NCBI GenBank assembly: GCA_964461265.1
Contig: CAYWTS010000012.1
Location: 1-50,175, forward strand
DNA from: CAYWTS01 sp964461265
GTDB lineage: Bacteria > Bacteroidota > Ignavibacteria > Tepidaquicellales > OLB5
DNA length: 50,175 bases
Direction: 5' to 3'
Shown: positions 26,405-35,639 of the stretch, one piece after another
Layout: every line of letters begins with the position of its first letter
Position numbering within the stretch: the stretch's first letter is position 1
Translations under genes and position numbers: made by a program
Notes under the pieces: generated by a model
The model's database searches: none
Seen by the model: only the letters and a program-made list of their open reading frames with translations
Told to the model about the DNA's origin: nothing

Positions 26405-27465
26405 CAGGGATTCAGCAGAGTAACTTTTGTATGTGTGACAACAGTTTGCATCATTTTTGCAGATTGTCCCTGTGCTGATGCACTTACTTCAAGCTTAAGT
26501 GTTTGTGAAGTTTCTTTTGTTACCACACAACCTCTGCTCAAATTTACCTGTATTCTGCCAGTGCCTGAGGTCTCGGAGTTTGTCAGCTTGTAAGTAATGC
26601 CTTTATCTTTTGCCTCTTTATTCTGGAATTCGACTACTTGAGTTGCATCTACTATTACATACATATGTTCGTTCTTTTCCTCAAGGTTTTTCAGAATATA
26701 CTTATTTGTATTCAGTGTACCGAAGACAAATAATTGTGCATTGTACTGCCTGGTCCAGCTGGAATCAACAAAAACCTCATTCTTGGGAAATACCTGGTAC
26801 TCCTGCTGCAGAACATCTTTTATCGATTCCAGTCCCTGTGTTTGCTTTATATATGCTTTCTCATCCTCTGTAAGTGTATCACCGAATGCCTTGAACAGGT
26901 TATCATATATTTTCTCCATTCCATATACTTCTGTAACTTCACCTATCGATGATACCCTCATAAAAAAGCTTTCCCCTGCCATTGAATTATAATGGAAAAA
27001 ATTAGGCTGACTCCTAACCGAGTCATATAAATTTGAGCTATACTTTACAGTAATAGTATCGTATTTACCATCTATTGTGATGGAATCACAGGTTACCTTG
27101 AAGGTAATTATTCCGTTGTTATCTATTTCGGTTACTTCTTTAGAATAAAAGTAATTTTGTTCCTCGCTCTGGGTTATTTCTTTATTATCACCCAAAGTAT
27201 TCTTATCGGATGACGAAGATGACATTGAAACCTTAAACCGGAACTTATCACCTTTATTCACAACATACTTCAGCTGAATTTTATCTTTTCCGGTAACCGA
27301 ATCTTTTTTAACAAGGTTAGCATTAGGAACGTTTGACTGGCGGGTTGTAACATCTTTTTTATCACCACAGCCCAAAAAATAAATAAAACAGAATACAATA
27401 AGAAATAACACTGAAAATAATTTATGATTAACCAATTTTTTGCCTTTCTCTTGTAAATTATGCAA
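26404..27465 (-). CDS. DUF6263-like lipoprotein
   Basis: A 353-residue protein with a basic N-terminus, a hydrophobic segment and a lipobox YFLGC, so it should be anchored in a membrane. The mature part is beta-rich (LKYVVNKGDKFRFKVSMSSSS, ITFKVTCDSITIDGKYDTITVKY) and ends in TVVTHTKVTLL, a pattern I associate with DUF6263 lipoproteins. Function unknown. Possibly the true start is the Met-poor shorter leader (V12), but the ATG at 27465 is the only ATG before the signal. Confidence 0.75.
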   Translation of the reverse strand: MHNLQEKGKKLVNHKLFSVLFLIVFCFIYFLGCGDKKDVTTRQSNVPNANLVKKDSVTGKDKIQLKYVVNKGDKFRFKVSMSSSSSDKNTLGDNKEITQSEEQNYFYSKEVTEIDNNGIITFKVTCDSITIDGKYDTITVKYSSNLYDSVRSQPNFFHYNSMAGESFFMRVSSIGEVTEVYGMEKIYDNLFKAFGDTLTEDEKAYIKQTQGLESIKDVLQQEYQVFPKNEVFVDSSWTRQYNAQLFVFGTLNTNKYILKNLEEKNEHMYVIVDATQVVEFQNKEAKDKGITYKLTNSETSGTGRIQVNLSRGCVVTKETSQTLKLEVSASAQGQSAKMMQTVVTHTKVTLLNP

Positions 27466-27670
27466 ATATACTCAGAAATGCCCCATCTTTCAAAGGAAAG
27501 AAACAGATAGTAAATTGAAAATAAAATACTGAATAATGAAAGGATAACAGGGAATAATTGAATCCTGGAAATAACAAAAAGAAAATCTTCGGATGAAGTT
27601 TGTTATAAGATTCATAAATTTTAAATAAACCTGACGTAAAGAAATCATTTATTCAATGGATATTTATAGG

Positions 27671-27678
27671 TAAATTTG
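27671..27678 (+). promoter_or_regulatory. Likely -7 promoter box for gpsA
   Basis: TAAATTTG matches the TAnnTTTG -7 element of Bacteroidota promoters and is 19 bases before the gpsA ATG. The -33 element is not clear. Confidence 0.4.
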
Positions 27679-27697
27679 GTTATTACAATCTGTACAA

Positions 27698-28702
27698 ATG
27701 AAACTTAATATCGCTATACTTGGTGCCGGGGGATGGGGCACTGCACTTGCAAACCTTCTCCACAGCAATAAACATAACATTACTTTGTGGGAATTTGACA
27801 AAGAATATGCACACACACTCGCCGAACACAGGGAAAATTTCTACTTCCTGCCAAAGGTTATGATTCCAAAAGAAATTACAATTACACACGATTTAGACAT
27901 AGCAATATATAAAAAAGATTTAATTGTTATAGCCACACCAACTCAGTACATAAGAAGTGTAATCTGCAATATTAAAGACCTCGACTTAACCAGACATTTA
28001 ATTTTAAGCGTATCCAAAGGTATCGAGAACGATACACTAATGACTGTATCGCAGATCTTTGAAGATGTTTTTCTGAAGTTCAAAAAGAAAAATGTTATAG
28101 TTCTCTCGGGTCCTTCACATGCCGAAGAAGTTGCACGGAATATCCCCACAGCGGTAGTGGCAAGCTCAACCGATATTCGCAATGCCGAGCTTGTTCAGAA
28201 AGCATTTTCTAATAAATATTTCAGGGTTTACCGCAGCAGTGATGTTATTGGCGTTGAGCTTGGCGGCGCACTTAAGAATGTTATTGCTATTGCTGCAGGC
28301 ATTGCAGATGGGGCTGGTTTCGGTGATAATACAAAAGCAGCTATCATGACACGGGGAACACGCGAAACAACAAGGCTCGGAGTTAAGCTGGGTGCTGATG
28401 AAAAAACATTCCAGGGACTCTCGGGGATAGGTGATTTGATTGTAACCTGTATGAGTAAGCTCTCACGTAACCGCTTCGTAGGTGAAGAAATCGGCAAGGG
28501 CAAGAAGCTGAAGGATATACTTGCTGATATGAAAATGGTTGCCGAGGGTGTGGCAACTACAAAATCGACACATGAGCTAGCTCAGAAGCTCGGAGTCGAA
28601 ATTCCTATTATGGAACAAGTGTACAAAGTTTTATTCACAGGTAAAAATCCGCATTCTGCAACAGAAAAACTCATGACACGCGATCTTAAACGTGAGCATT
28701 AA
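27698..28702 (+). CDS. gpsA: NAD(P)-dependent glycerol-3-phosphate dehydrogenase
   Basis: A 334-residue GpsA. The NAD-binding loop GAGGWGTALA is at residues 8-17. LSGPSHAEEV, GVELGGALKNVIAIAAGI and GLSGIGDLIVTC follow in the usual order, including the catalytic Lys of ALKN. It reduces dihydroxyacetone phosphate to sn-glycerol-3-phosphate for phospholipid synthesis in the cytoplasm. Its stop overlaps the start of the amidohydrolase gene by one base (TAATG). Confidence 0.97.
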   Translation: MKLNIAILGAGGWGTALANLLHSNKHNITLWEFDKEYAHTLAEHRENFYFLPKVMIPKEITITHDLDIAIYKKDLIVIATPTQYIRSVICNIKDLDLTRHLILSVSKGIENDTLMTVSQIFEDVFLKFKKKNVIVLSGPSHAEEVARNIPTAVVASSTDIRNAELVQKAFSNKYFRVYRSSDVIGVELGGALKNVIAIAAGIADGAGFGDNTKAAIMTRGTRETTRLGVKLGADEKTFQGLSGIGDLIVTCMSKLSRNRFVGEEIGKGKKLKDILADMKMVAEGVATTKSTHELAQKLGVEIPIMEQVYKVLFTGKNPHSATEKLMTRDLKREH

Positions 28703-30270
28703 TGACTTCAACCCTTTTCACTAATTGCAAAATATGGCAGCCAGACGGAAGCTTCTCTGAGGCTTTTGGCATACACGGCAACAGATTTGATTTTGTAGGA
28801 ACAAATTACGATGCAAATCTTATCAGCTCACACTACCAAAAAATTGCAGATTTAAACAATAAGCTTGTTCTGCCCGGATTTATCGACAGCCACGTTCATC
28901 TTGTGCACGGTTCCTTAACAAGGAAAAGAATTGATTGCTCATACATTACCAATTTAACAGATTTAAAAAAAGCGGTTTATACTTATAAAAAGAAAAACCC
29001 CGGTATAAAATGGATAATTGGAGGAGGATTAAACGGAAATTTATTCGTTAATGAAGGTGCATTGTTTCTTGATGAGGTCGAAAATAAACTGCCGTTATTT
29101 ATAGGCAACTTCGATTACCATTCAGGATTTTGTAACAGCAAAGCACTGGAATTAAGCGGATTAATTCAAAAAACAGCAGATTTTTCGGCTGATGAAATAC
29201 CTATAGATACAAGCGGCTCGCCAACCGGTGTTGTTAAAGAAAAAGCTATGGAATTTATTTTCCAAAACCTGCCGGAACCTTCCTTAAATGAAAAATGCAT
29301 AGCAGTAACCGAAGTAATAAAACAAATGCATACATACGGCATTACTTCGATAGGTGATATTACACTTGAAGAAAATCTTGAGGTTTATACTAAGCTTCAT
29401 TCCATGGGTAAACTGGATTTACGGATAGCTTCATATCTGACAATTGAATCAGTAGATGAATCAAATAAGTTCACAGAATTTACAGAACTTATAGATTCCT
29501 CAAATTTCAAGATACAAGGATTCAAAGCATATTACGACGGTGCGCTCGGTTCTGAAACTGCTTTGTTCAAAGAGAATTACCTATACAAGGATAACAATGG
29601 TTATAAAACTGATATTGCTAATTCGGGATTGCTGGATGAACTGTGTCTAAGAGCCGATAATATGAAAAAACAAATCATCATTCATGCCATAGGTGATAAA
29701 GCTGTAAGCGGTGTGCTTGATATTTATGAAGAACTTGAAAATATTAACGGAAAACGAAACCGCCGGCACCGCATTGAACACGCTCAGCATATAGATGAAA
29801 ATGACTTTGTGCGTTTTATTAAAACCGGAACAATACCCTCCGTCCAGCCGCTTCACATGAAATACGACATTCCCCTTGCGCTTACTAAGCTGCCGGAAAA
29901 GATTATTAAAAGAACACATAATTATAAAGCTTTAATCGATAATGGTGTAAATGTTGCTTTTGGAACGGATTACCCCATTGTAGAAATTAATCCCTTCTTT
30001 ACTATTCAGCATGCTGTAACACGAAAAGTTGATGACAAAGTATTCCTCCCCGAATATAAAATTAACCTTCACGAGTGCATTAAGGCATATACTATCAACG
30101 GTGCTTACGCCTCATTTTCGGAAAATCAGACGGGAAGTATCAGCGTTGGGAAATTTGCAGATTTTATTGTAATGGAAGATGATTTATTTAAAATGGATGA
30201 AGACGAAATTTCGAAAGCAAGAGTGCTTATGACATATTTTGACGGTAGATTTGTTTATGAAAATGTTTAA
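28702..30270 (+). CDS. YtcJ-like amidohydrolase (Amidohydro_3)
   Basis: A 522-residue metal-dependent hydrolase. Metal-ligand motifs: GFIDSHVHLVHG, then IIHAIGDKAV, RRHRIEHAQH, and FGTDYPIVEINPF near the end. It belongs to the YtcJ-type branch that hydrolyses amides, N-acyl groups or formamides; the substrate is unknown. It is translationally coupled to gpsA, which suggests co-expression but does not show a shared pathway. Confidence 0.9.
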   Translation: MTSTLFTNCKIWQPDGSFSEAFGIHGNRFDFVGTNYDANLISSHYQKIADLNNKLVLPGFIDSHVHLVHGSLTRKRIDCSYITNLTDLKKAVYTYKKKNPGIKWIIGGGLNGNLFVNEGALFLDEVENKLPLFIGNFDYHSGFCNSKALELSGLIQKTADFSADEIPIDTSGSPTGVVKEKAMEFIFQNLPEPSLNEKCIAVTEVIKQMHTYGITSIGDITLEENLEVYTKLHSMGKLDLRIASYLTIESVDESNKFTEFTELIDSSNFKIQGFKAYYDGALGSETALFKENYLYKDNNGYKTDIANSGLLDELCLRADNMKKQIIIHAIGDKAVSGVLDIYEELENINGKRNRRHRIEHAQHIDENDFVRFIKTGTIPSVQPLHMKYDIPLALTKLPEKIIKRTHNYKALIDNGVNVAFGTDYPIVEINPFFTIQHAVTRKVDDKVFLPEYKINLHECIKAYTINGAYASFSENQTGSISVGKFADFIVMEDDLFKMDEDEISKARVLMTYFDGRFVYENV

Positions 30271-30292
30271 TAATTCGTTTTTCATTTGTTAT

Positions 30293-30358
30293 GCCGCTCC
30301 TACGGAGCTCAATTTATCTTAGCTCTTTGTTTTATAAATATGGCACTCCTACGGAGTT
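30293..30358. repeat. REP-like repeat, copy A (two palindromes)
   Basis: A 66-bp unit containing GCTCC-TAC-GGAGC (30296-30308) and ACTCC-TAC-GGAGT (30345-30357). A near-identical copy is at 31021-31086, so the pair flanks the dead transposase as direct repeats. Confidence 0.8.
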
Positions 30359-30469
30359 CATTTAATAAAGTTACAAAATAAAACTTTGCGTCATTTAGAA
30401 TTATAAAACATGATAATTAATACCCGTTAGGAATGTTATTTTTATAAGATTATTTTATTTTAAATACAA

Positions 30470-30531
30470 GCACCGTAGGTGCGAAATATTTATAGCTTTA
30501 TTTAATAGGGAAAAAATAGCTCCGTAGGAGC
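30470..30531. repeat. REP-like palindromes in opposite orientation
   Basis: GCACC-GTA-GGTGC (30470-30482) and GCTCC-GTA-GGAGC (30519-30531), each followed by GAAAT. The centre reads GTA instead of TAC, so these are inverted relative to copies A and B. They lie just before the transposase remnant. Confidence 0.8.
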
Positions 30532-30555
30532 GAAATAGTTTTAAATATTAGAATT

Positions 30556-31017
30556 ATAGCTAATACATATACACAAATTTACATTCATTTAATTTTTGCT
30601 GTCAACAGCAGGTCAAATCTTATTAATAAACAATGGAAGCAAGAATTATATAAATACATTACAGGGATTATAAGAAATAACGGATAAAAATTAATCTCTA
30701 TTAACGGAATGCCTGACCACATTCATTTATTACTCGGATTAAAACCGGACATTGCTCTTTCTAATCTTGTCAGGGACATTAAAGCAAATTCATCACGGTT
30801 TGTAAATGAGAATAAATATTGTAAATTAAAATTCCAGTGGCAGGAAGGTTTCGGAGCATTTTCTTATTCGCATTCACAATTATCCACTATTGACAAATAT
30901 ATTCAAAACCAGGAAAATCATCACAAAAAAAGGACGTTTAAAGAAGAATATTTGGAACTGTTAAAAAAATTTAACGTGGATTTTGATGAAAAATATATTT
31001 TTATGGATGTTGAATAA
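30556..31017 (+). pseudogene. IS200-like/REP-associated Y1 transposase, inactivated
   Basis: The full frame reads ANTYTQIYIHLIFAV...LINKQWKQELYKYITG...INGMPDHIHLLLG...WQEGFGAFSYSHSQ...HHKKRTFKEEYLELLKKF...DEKYIF, the whole-length family pattern. Two lesions are visible: the start position reads ATA (30556-30558) in place of ATG, and an in-frame TAA (30685-30687) interrupts GIIRNNG-KLISING. The HUH pair HIH and the Tyr-containing Y-I-Q-N-Q-E-N-H helix are preserved after the stop. A 102-residue frame from ATG 30709 remains open but would lack the N-terminal third. The gene is set among REP palindromes, its probable substrates. Confidence 0.85.
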
Positions 31018-31020
31018 TTT

Positions 31021-31086
31021 GCCGCTCCTACGGAGCTCAATTTGTCTTAGCTCTTTGTTTTACAAATATGGCACTCCTACGGAGTT
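31021..31086. repeat. REP-like repeat, copy B (two palindromes)
   Basis: GCTCC-TAC-GGAGC (31024-31036) and ACTCC-TAC-GGAGT (31073-31085) in the same spacing as copy A; only about two base differences over 66 bases. It directly follows the transposase remnant. Confidence 0.8.
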
Positions 31087-31107
31087 TAAATGCAAAATTC
31101 TGAGCAG

Positions 31108-31127
31108 ATTCCCGCTTTCGCGGGAAT
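31108..31127. terminator. ATTCCCGC-TTTC-GCGGGAAT hairpin after the TrmH gene
   Basis: A perfect 8-bp stem immediately downstream of the methyltransferase gene (minus strand). An identical 20-base copy lies at 38156-38175. It belongs to a second small palindrome family used at gene ends. Confidence 0.65.
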
Positions 31128-31128
31128 T

Positions 31129-31677
31129 TCATAGTTCCTTCCAAACCCTTACTAACTCAAACACTGCTATACCATACGCAACCGAAACATTCATAGAATG
31201 TTTATAACCATATTGCGGTATTTCGAGCGAGATATCGGATAGCTCGATTAATTCCTGTGATACACCCGTCAATTCGTTGCCAAGCACTAAACATATCGGG
31301 AAATCATTTTTTGCTATATCATAATATTTACGTGATGAATCGGTAATTTCAAGGCTTGCTATTTGTATGCCATCACTTTTTAACTTACGGACAGCATACA
31401 CAGGATTTGATATATATTCCCACGGTACGCTGTTAGTGGCACCAAGTGCAACTTTTTCGATTTCCTGCCTTGGCGGATGAGGTGTATAACCGGTCAGATA
31501 TAGTTTCTCAATTAAAGCAGCATCAGAGGTTCTGAATATTGAACCGACATTATATATGCTGCGGATGTTATCAGCTATAACATATATAGGATGACGCTTG
31601 ATGGACTTTGATACTTCAAGCGTGATTCTTTTTTTGCCTACTTCCTCGTGTGTTAGTTTTTTCATACTTTTAGCCAT
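31129..31677 (-). CDS. TrmH/SpoU-family RNA 2'-O-methyltransferase
   Basis: A 182-residue SPOUT methyltransferase. Motif 1 is IADNIRSIYNVGSIFRTSDAA, motif 2 is ICLVLGNELTGVS, motif 3 is IPQYGYKHSMNVSVAYGIAVFE; together they form the knotted SAM-binding site. It transfers a methyl group to the 2'-OH of a tRNA or rRNA nucleotide; the target cannot be told. It lacks an N-terminal substrate-binding domain, as in small TrmH/TrmL types. REP palindromes lie on both sides. Confidence 0.93.
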   Translation of the reverse strand: MAKSMKKLTHEEVGKKRITLEVSKSIKRHPIYVIADNIRSIYNVGSIFRTSDAALIEKLYLTGYTPHPPRQEIEKVALGATNSVPWEYISNPVYAVRKLKSDGIQIASLEITDSSRKYYDIAKNDFPICLVLGNELTGVSQELIELSDISLEIPQYGYKHSMNVSVAYGIAVFELVRVWKEL

Positions 31678-31729
31678 TCCCGTCCCGTTACGCGGGATAA
31701 ATTACAACGGGAATCTACAAAACTTTTTC

Positions 31730-31793
31730 GCCCCTACGGGGCTATAACAATAATTACTATTATTTTCTATAAATATTACGCTCCTAACGGAGC
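31730..31793. repeat. REP-like palindrome pair between TrmH and the large outer-membrane gene
   Basis: GCCCC-TAC-GGGGC (31730-31742) and GCTCC-TAAC-GGAGC (31780-31793). The stems keep pairing although bases changed in both arms, as expected of a functional or mobile palindrome. Confidence 0.75.
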
Positions 31794-31897
31794 TAACTTT
31801 ATTACTTAAATCTACTTTCTAAACTTCTGTAATTCATTTTATTTGCCATTTGAACTATAAACTTGATTTTGAATTTGGACTTTGAAATTTGAAATTG

Positions 31898-34800
31898 CTA
31901 GAAATACGCCCTGATTTCCGCAGTTCCTGTATGTATAACCTTTGAATTTCCCTCCGCCCTGCCGAAATAATTGACCGTTGCCTGTATAAAGTTTGATATC
32001 CTATAATCGAAGCTTAATGTCCAGAAATAACTTTTTCCCGGAACCTTGCCGTTAGTCAATTCATAGGGAACAAAGAGCGGATTGGTATTTAATATAATTT
32101 CACTTCGTTCAATTTCAATTCTCAGTCTGCCTCTTGCAGCAATAGTATAAATTAACCTTAATGACTGGTCATTAATATCTGCCTGTGTAGAGTAAACGGG
32201 GTAATAATCGTTTGCTCTTCGGATTTCAAGCTTAAAGCCGGTTTCAAGATCCCGATATGGTTTATAAACAAGGTCTTCAACAAAACTTGTACCTTTGATA
32301 TTCCTGTTTCGAACAGAAAGTCCCGGTGCATTGTTGCGGTCAAGATCGGTTATTACATCAGATAGCAGAGTGAGGTCTTCGGTAAACGACAGTCTCAGCC
32401 GTGCTGAACGTTCTATTCTTATAGCACGCTCGTTACCTGAATAATACTGGTTAAATCCTTTACGCTGTACAAAGCGGAATTTAACTCCGAAATACTTGTT
32501 AAACTCGAACAGGTTAATATCCTGCTGAATTGAATTTGTACCAGTGATCGTATTTTCATCGTTCTGAAATTTACTGAATCTTAACAAGTAAATATTTTTC
32601 TGAACGGGATCTTTGCTTTTTTCATTAACCGTAAGATATGTGCTGAGGCTAATATTGTTAATTATTAAATTAAAAATTTCAGACTTGCCAGATCCGAAAA
32701 TTTGCGATGGATTAAAGCTGAATGTTGCCGAGCTTTGCAGGTCGGTAGTCGGGTAACTCTGGTCGGTTTGAAGAAATAGCTTGATATAGTCGCCATCGTA
32801 ATTCACCAGTATAAACTCGTTCTCGTCTTGTATGCCATTGCCGTTAATATCGCCAATGTACTTATAATTTCCCTGCCCCAGCTGCACCTTAATAAATACA
32901 ACCTCGCGTTTTGCCGTGCGTTCGCTCGATATTTTATAAAACAGCGATGCCTGCATACCCCTATTGAAAAACCACAGGTTCCAGTGGGATGTGACAAGTA
33001 CAGTCCGGTTATCGTTAAAACCCTGAGACTTGAATACATCGGTAAATTTCCTGTCATAAACGGTGACATCGAACTGTGCGGTCATAAAATTAATATCTCT
33101 TGAGCGTATTGAATAATTCTGGCTTAGTGATTTTGACTGGCGTGTAAGCGAACCCTGATTAAACACATCATCTAAACGAAAATTTAATTCACACAAAAAA
33201 TCCATTTTAAAGAAGTTAGTTATTCTTAAACCGGGTTTAAACTCATAAAACCTGAAGCTGCCGGGTGTAAGTGTATCTGCTATGTAGCTTTTCATTTGTT
33301 TGTCTTCATTGTTAATCCTGAAAAACAGGTTAAGCTTGGTGGATAGATCTTTTGCACCAAAGAGCTTTAATGCAAACCCTAACACTCCTGCCTGCCTTAT
33401 CCATCTGCCTCGGTAATCGATTGCTGTATCGCTCGAAAAAATATAATCCGCTGCATACCTTGCTGAGGGGATACCAATACTATCGCCTGTAAATTGCAAA
33501 TCAACAAATCCTCTGAGCGAACTGAATGCATCACCGCGTTTTATCCTGCCGCCTGAAAGATTTGCCGTCAGAAAGCTCAACGGTTTATAATCCATTTCAA
33601 ACTCGGTCGTTATTTCAGTCTGGCTAGTGCTGTCCTGAATATCCCAAATCCTGTTATACTCCACAGCATTCATTCTGTCTATAGAATTGTAAAGTTTGTT
33701 AATATATTTCTGACTTATAGAAAATTTTACATCACCTAAATCAGTTTTACCGATTTTGAAATTACGCTTACTGAAGACAAGTGACGAAATTAACGCTAGT
33801 CCCGTGTTATTTTTATCATCAGATGATGAAAATAGGTTTTTATCGAAATTGCTGACTGCGGTCTCAAGGTTAAAGCTAAAATCATCTGTTAATTTTAAAT
33901 TTAAAAAGATATCCCCTGCCTGATACATCACCGGCAGCGGAAGAAAAACCAGTGGCGCATAGCTTCCCTGGTTTATGCCTGTAAATTGATAGGTCGTGGA
34001 TGACAGACTGATATAATCGCCTTTCCCCGAACCTACATACGAAAAGGTCACATTATAAAGTGCATTCGTATCACCCGGCTGGTAACGGTAAATTGTGTAC
34101 CCTGAACCGCCTATTAACGTATCAACCTGAACATACACACCAAGCGGAATTCCGTTAGTATCACGACCGGCGTAGCTTACACCTGATTTGGACGCTTTGA
34201 ATTTGTCATCACCCGCATTTGAGAGGATTATACGGTCTGAATCGGACAATGCAAAATCAATCGGTTTATCTTTATCATCATTCTGCCGGATATAAGAGAA
34301 GCTAAGTTTAAGACGGTCATTAAATATTAACGTATTACCCTGGCTTACAATAAGGCTTCTCGAATATTTCTTATCCGAGTATTCAAAATCAACGGTAATC
34401 CTGGATGCATTTGTAATAAGCCTGCGATTTGTAAAGCTTAGCTGACCGTTTGAATAGTCAATTGTGTAATCGTTGTTTTCACCGCGTGTCATCAGAACCC
34501 CATCAAGATATACTTTCTCGGTTCCCGCAATAACTACTATATTAACTTCATTATCGGCTCCAACCAATCTGTAGGGACCCTGCACGCCATCTATTCCGTT
34601 AAATAGATTTGTGCTGAAACGGCCTCTTGAAATAGAACCCGAGATAAATAAATCAGACTTACCAAAATTCCCGAAACCTTTTACCCCCTGAACTTTTTTT
34701 GAGAAATTGAAAAGATTAAGGTTCGAAAAATTCACGTCAATATCACCGAGTGTGGTTACAATATTTTTTGATTTAAGCTCTATGAAAACTTTATCAAGCT

Positions 34801-35416
34801 CCTGCAGTTTTTGCGTATTGCCTTCGGGCTGGATAGGGGTACTTTCGTCTGTCAGGGCAGCAGTAATCTCGATATCTTTGGAAAGTTTCCCGTTCATTTG
34901 CAGCCTGAACCCGGAATTTAATGTAAGGTCACGATTATTGCCTAGTGTAACCCCCCTGAAGATACTTCCCGATTTCTCAAGCTCGGTACCTGAAAAAATA
35001 TTGTCGAATACATCGGACTTTATTTCGGCAACCTGAACACTGTCACGTTTAAGCGTATCAAGCTTGGTTACAACCTCAAACCTCGAATAAGAATCGGGAA
35101 TGTTAAATGGAAGAAATTTATAAAATATATCTATAGTTATGAATGACTTTTGTGAAGCAATTAAAGCATTGTTCAGCCATGTTATATCGAAAAATATTTT
35201 ACCAAATCGGTAATCGGTTTTAAAATGTGAGCTTTCAACTATTTCAGAATCAAGCACAATATACAACGAATCTTTCGTGATAAATTTATCAGGAAGCTGT
35301 ATAACAGTGTCCATAAGAGTCAGGGAGAGTGAATATTTTTTGAAGTTAATTTCGTCACGGTATACAGGGTATGGTAACGAATCGGTGGTTTGAGAAAACA
35401 CGGGTAATGAAAGCAA
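31898..35416 (-). CDS. Very large outer-membrane beta-barrel-like protein
   Basis: About 1172 residues from a TTG at 35416. The frame stays open upstream to 35512, and the upstream codons (LLKTGTAVLFFLFPF, then LLSLPVFSQ) form a good signal peptide, so the true start is probably before 35416 although no ATG, GTG or TTG is present there. The N-terminal part has GVTLGNNRDLTLNSGFRLQM, TPIQPEGNTQKLQELDKVFI and a segment with GVQGPYRLVGADNE, VYLDGVLMTRGENNDYTIDY and SFTNRRLITNASRITVDFEY. The rest is many alternating beta strands with aromatic residues, ending SKVIHTGTAEIRAYF. It resembles large conserved outer-membrane proteins of Bacteroidota/Chlorobi, function unknown. Confidence 0.75.
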   Translation of the reverse strand: MLSLPVFSQTTDSLPYPVYRDEINFKKYSLSLTLMDTVIQLPDKFITKDSLYIVLDSEIVESSHFKTDYRFGKIFFDITWLNNALIASQKSFITIDIFYKFLPFNIPDSYSRFEVVTKLDTLKRDSVQVAEIKSDVFDNIFSGTELEKSGSIFRGVTLGNNRDLTLNSGFRLQMNGKLSKDIEITAALTDESTPIQPEGNTQKLQELDKVFIELKSKNIVTTLGDIDVNFSNLNLFNFSKKVQGVKGFGNFGKSDLFISGSISRGRFSTNLFNGIDGVQGPYRLVGADNEVNIVVIAGTEKVYLDGVLMTRGENNDYTIDYSNGQLSFTNRRLITNASRITVDFEYSDKKYSRSLIVSQGNTLIFNDRLKLSFSYIRQNDDKDKPIDFALSDSDRIILSNAGDDKFKASKSGVSYAGRDTNGIPLGVYVQVDTLIGGSGYTIYRYQPGDTNALYNVTFSYVGSGKGDYISLSSTTYQFTGINQGSYAPLVFLPLPVMYQAGDIFLNLKLTDDFSFNLETAVSNFDKNLFSSSDDKNNTGLALISSLVFSKRNFKIGKTDLGDVKFSISQKYINKLYNSIDRMNAVEYNRIWDIQDSTSQTEITTEFEMDYKPLSFLTANLSGGRIKRGDAFSSLRGFVDLQFTGDSIGIPSARYAADYIFSSDTAIDYRGRWIRQAGVLGFALKLFGAKDLSTKLNLFFRINNEDKQMKSYIADTLTPGSFRFYEFKPGLRITNFFKMDFLCELNFRLDDVFNQGSLTRQSKSLSQNYSIRSRDINFMTAQFDVTVYDRKFTDVFKSQGFNDNRTVLVTSHWNLWFFNRGMQASLFYKISSERTAKREVVFIKVQLGQGNYKYIGDINGNGIQDENEFILVNYDGDYIKLFLQTDQSYPTTDLQSSATFSFNPSQIFGSGKSEIFNLIINNISLSTYLTVNEKSKDPVQKNIYLLRFSKFQNDENTITGTNSIQQDINLFEFNKYFGVKFRFVQRKGFNQYYSGNERAIRIERSARLRLSFTEDLTLLSDVITDLDRNNAPGLSVRNRNIKGTSFVEDLVYKPYRDLETGFKLEIRRANDYYPVYSTQADINDQSLRLIYTIAARGRLRIEIERSEIILNTNPLFVPYELTNGKVPGKSYFWTLSFDYRISNFIQATVNYFGRAEGNSKVIHTGTAEIRAYF

Positions 35417-35512
35417 AAATGGGAAAAGAAAAAATAATACAGCTGTTCCGGTTTTCAGCAGGAAACTTTCTTTGTTATTTTTTAAACTATTAATAGAATA
35501 GAAAATAAATAT

Positions 35513-35639
35513 TTATGGGTTCTTGCTTTCGCCTGCTTTCGCCAAAAGCGGCTGCGTGCCTGTGCACCGAAGTGCTTCTGCTCGCAGGCAGGTAATAACC
35601 TTTAAATTTCGTGAAAGTTATGTTAAATAAGTATGATAA
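35513..35639. other. Short gene-free stretch with a locally GC-rich segment
   Basis: Between about 35520 and 35595 the base composition rises sharply against an AT-rich background. It contains CCTGCTTTCGCCAAAAGCGG and GCTCGCAGGCAGG. The 14-mer GCTTTCGCCAAAAG recurs inside the third MITE-like copy (about 45812-45825), so this may be a fragment of another scattered repeat. Confidence 0.45.

Noticed and set aside
30293..31793. Palindromes around the transposase as a CRISPR or attachment site
   Set aside because: Spacing is irregular, units are in both orientations and no cas or integrase gene is next to them; REP elements explain them better.
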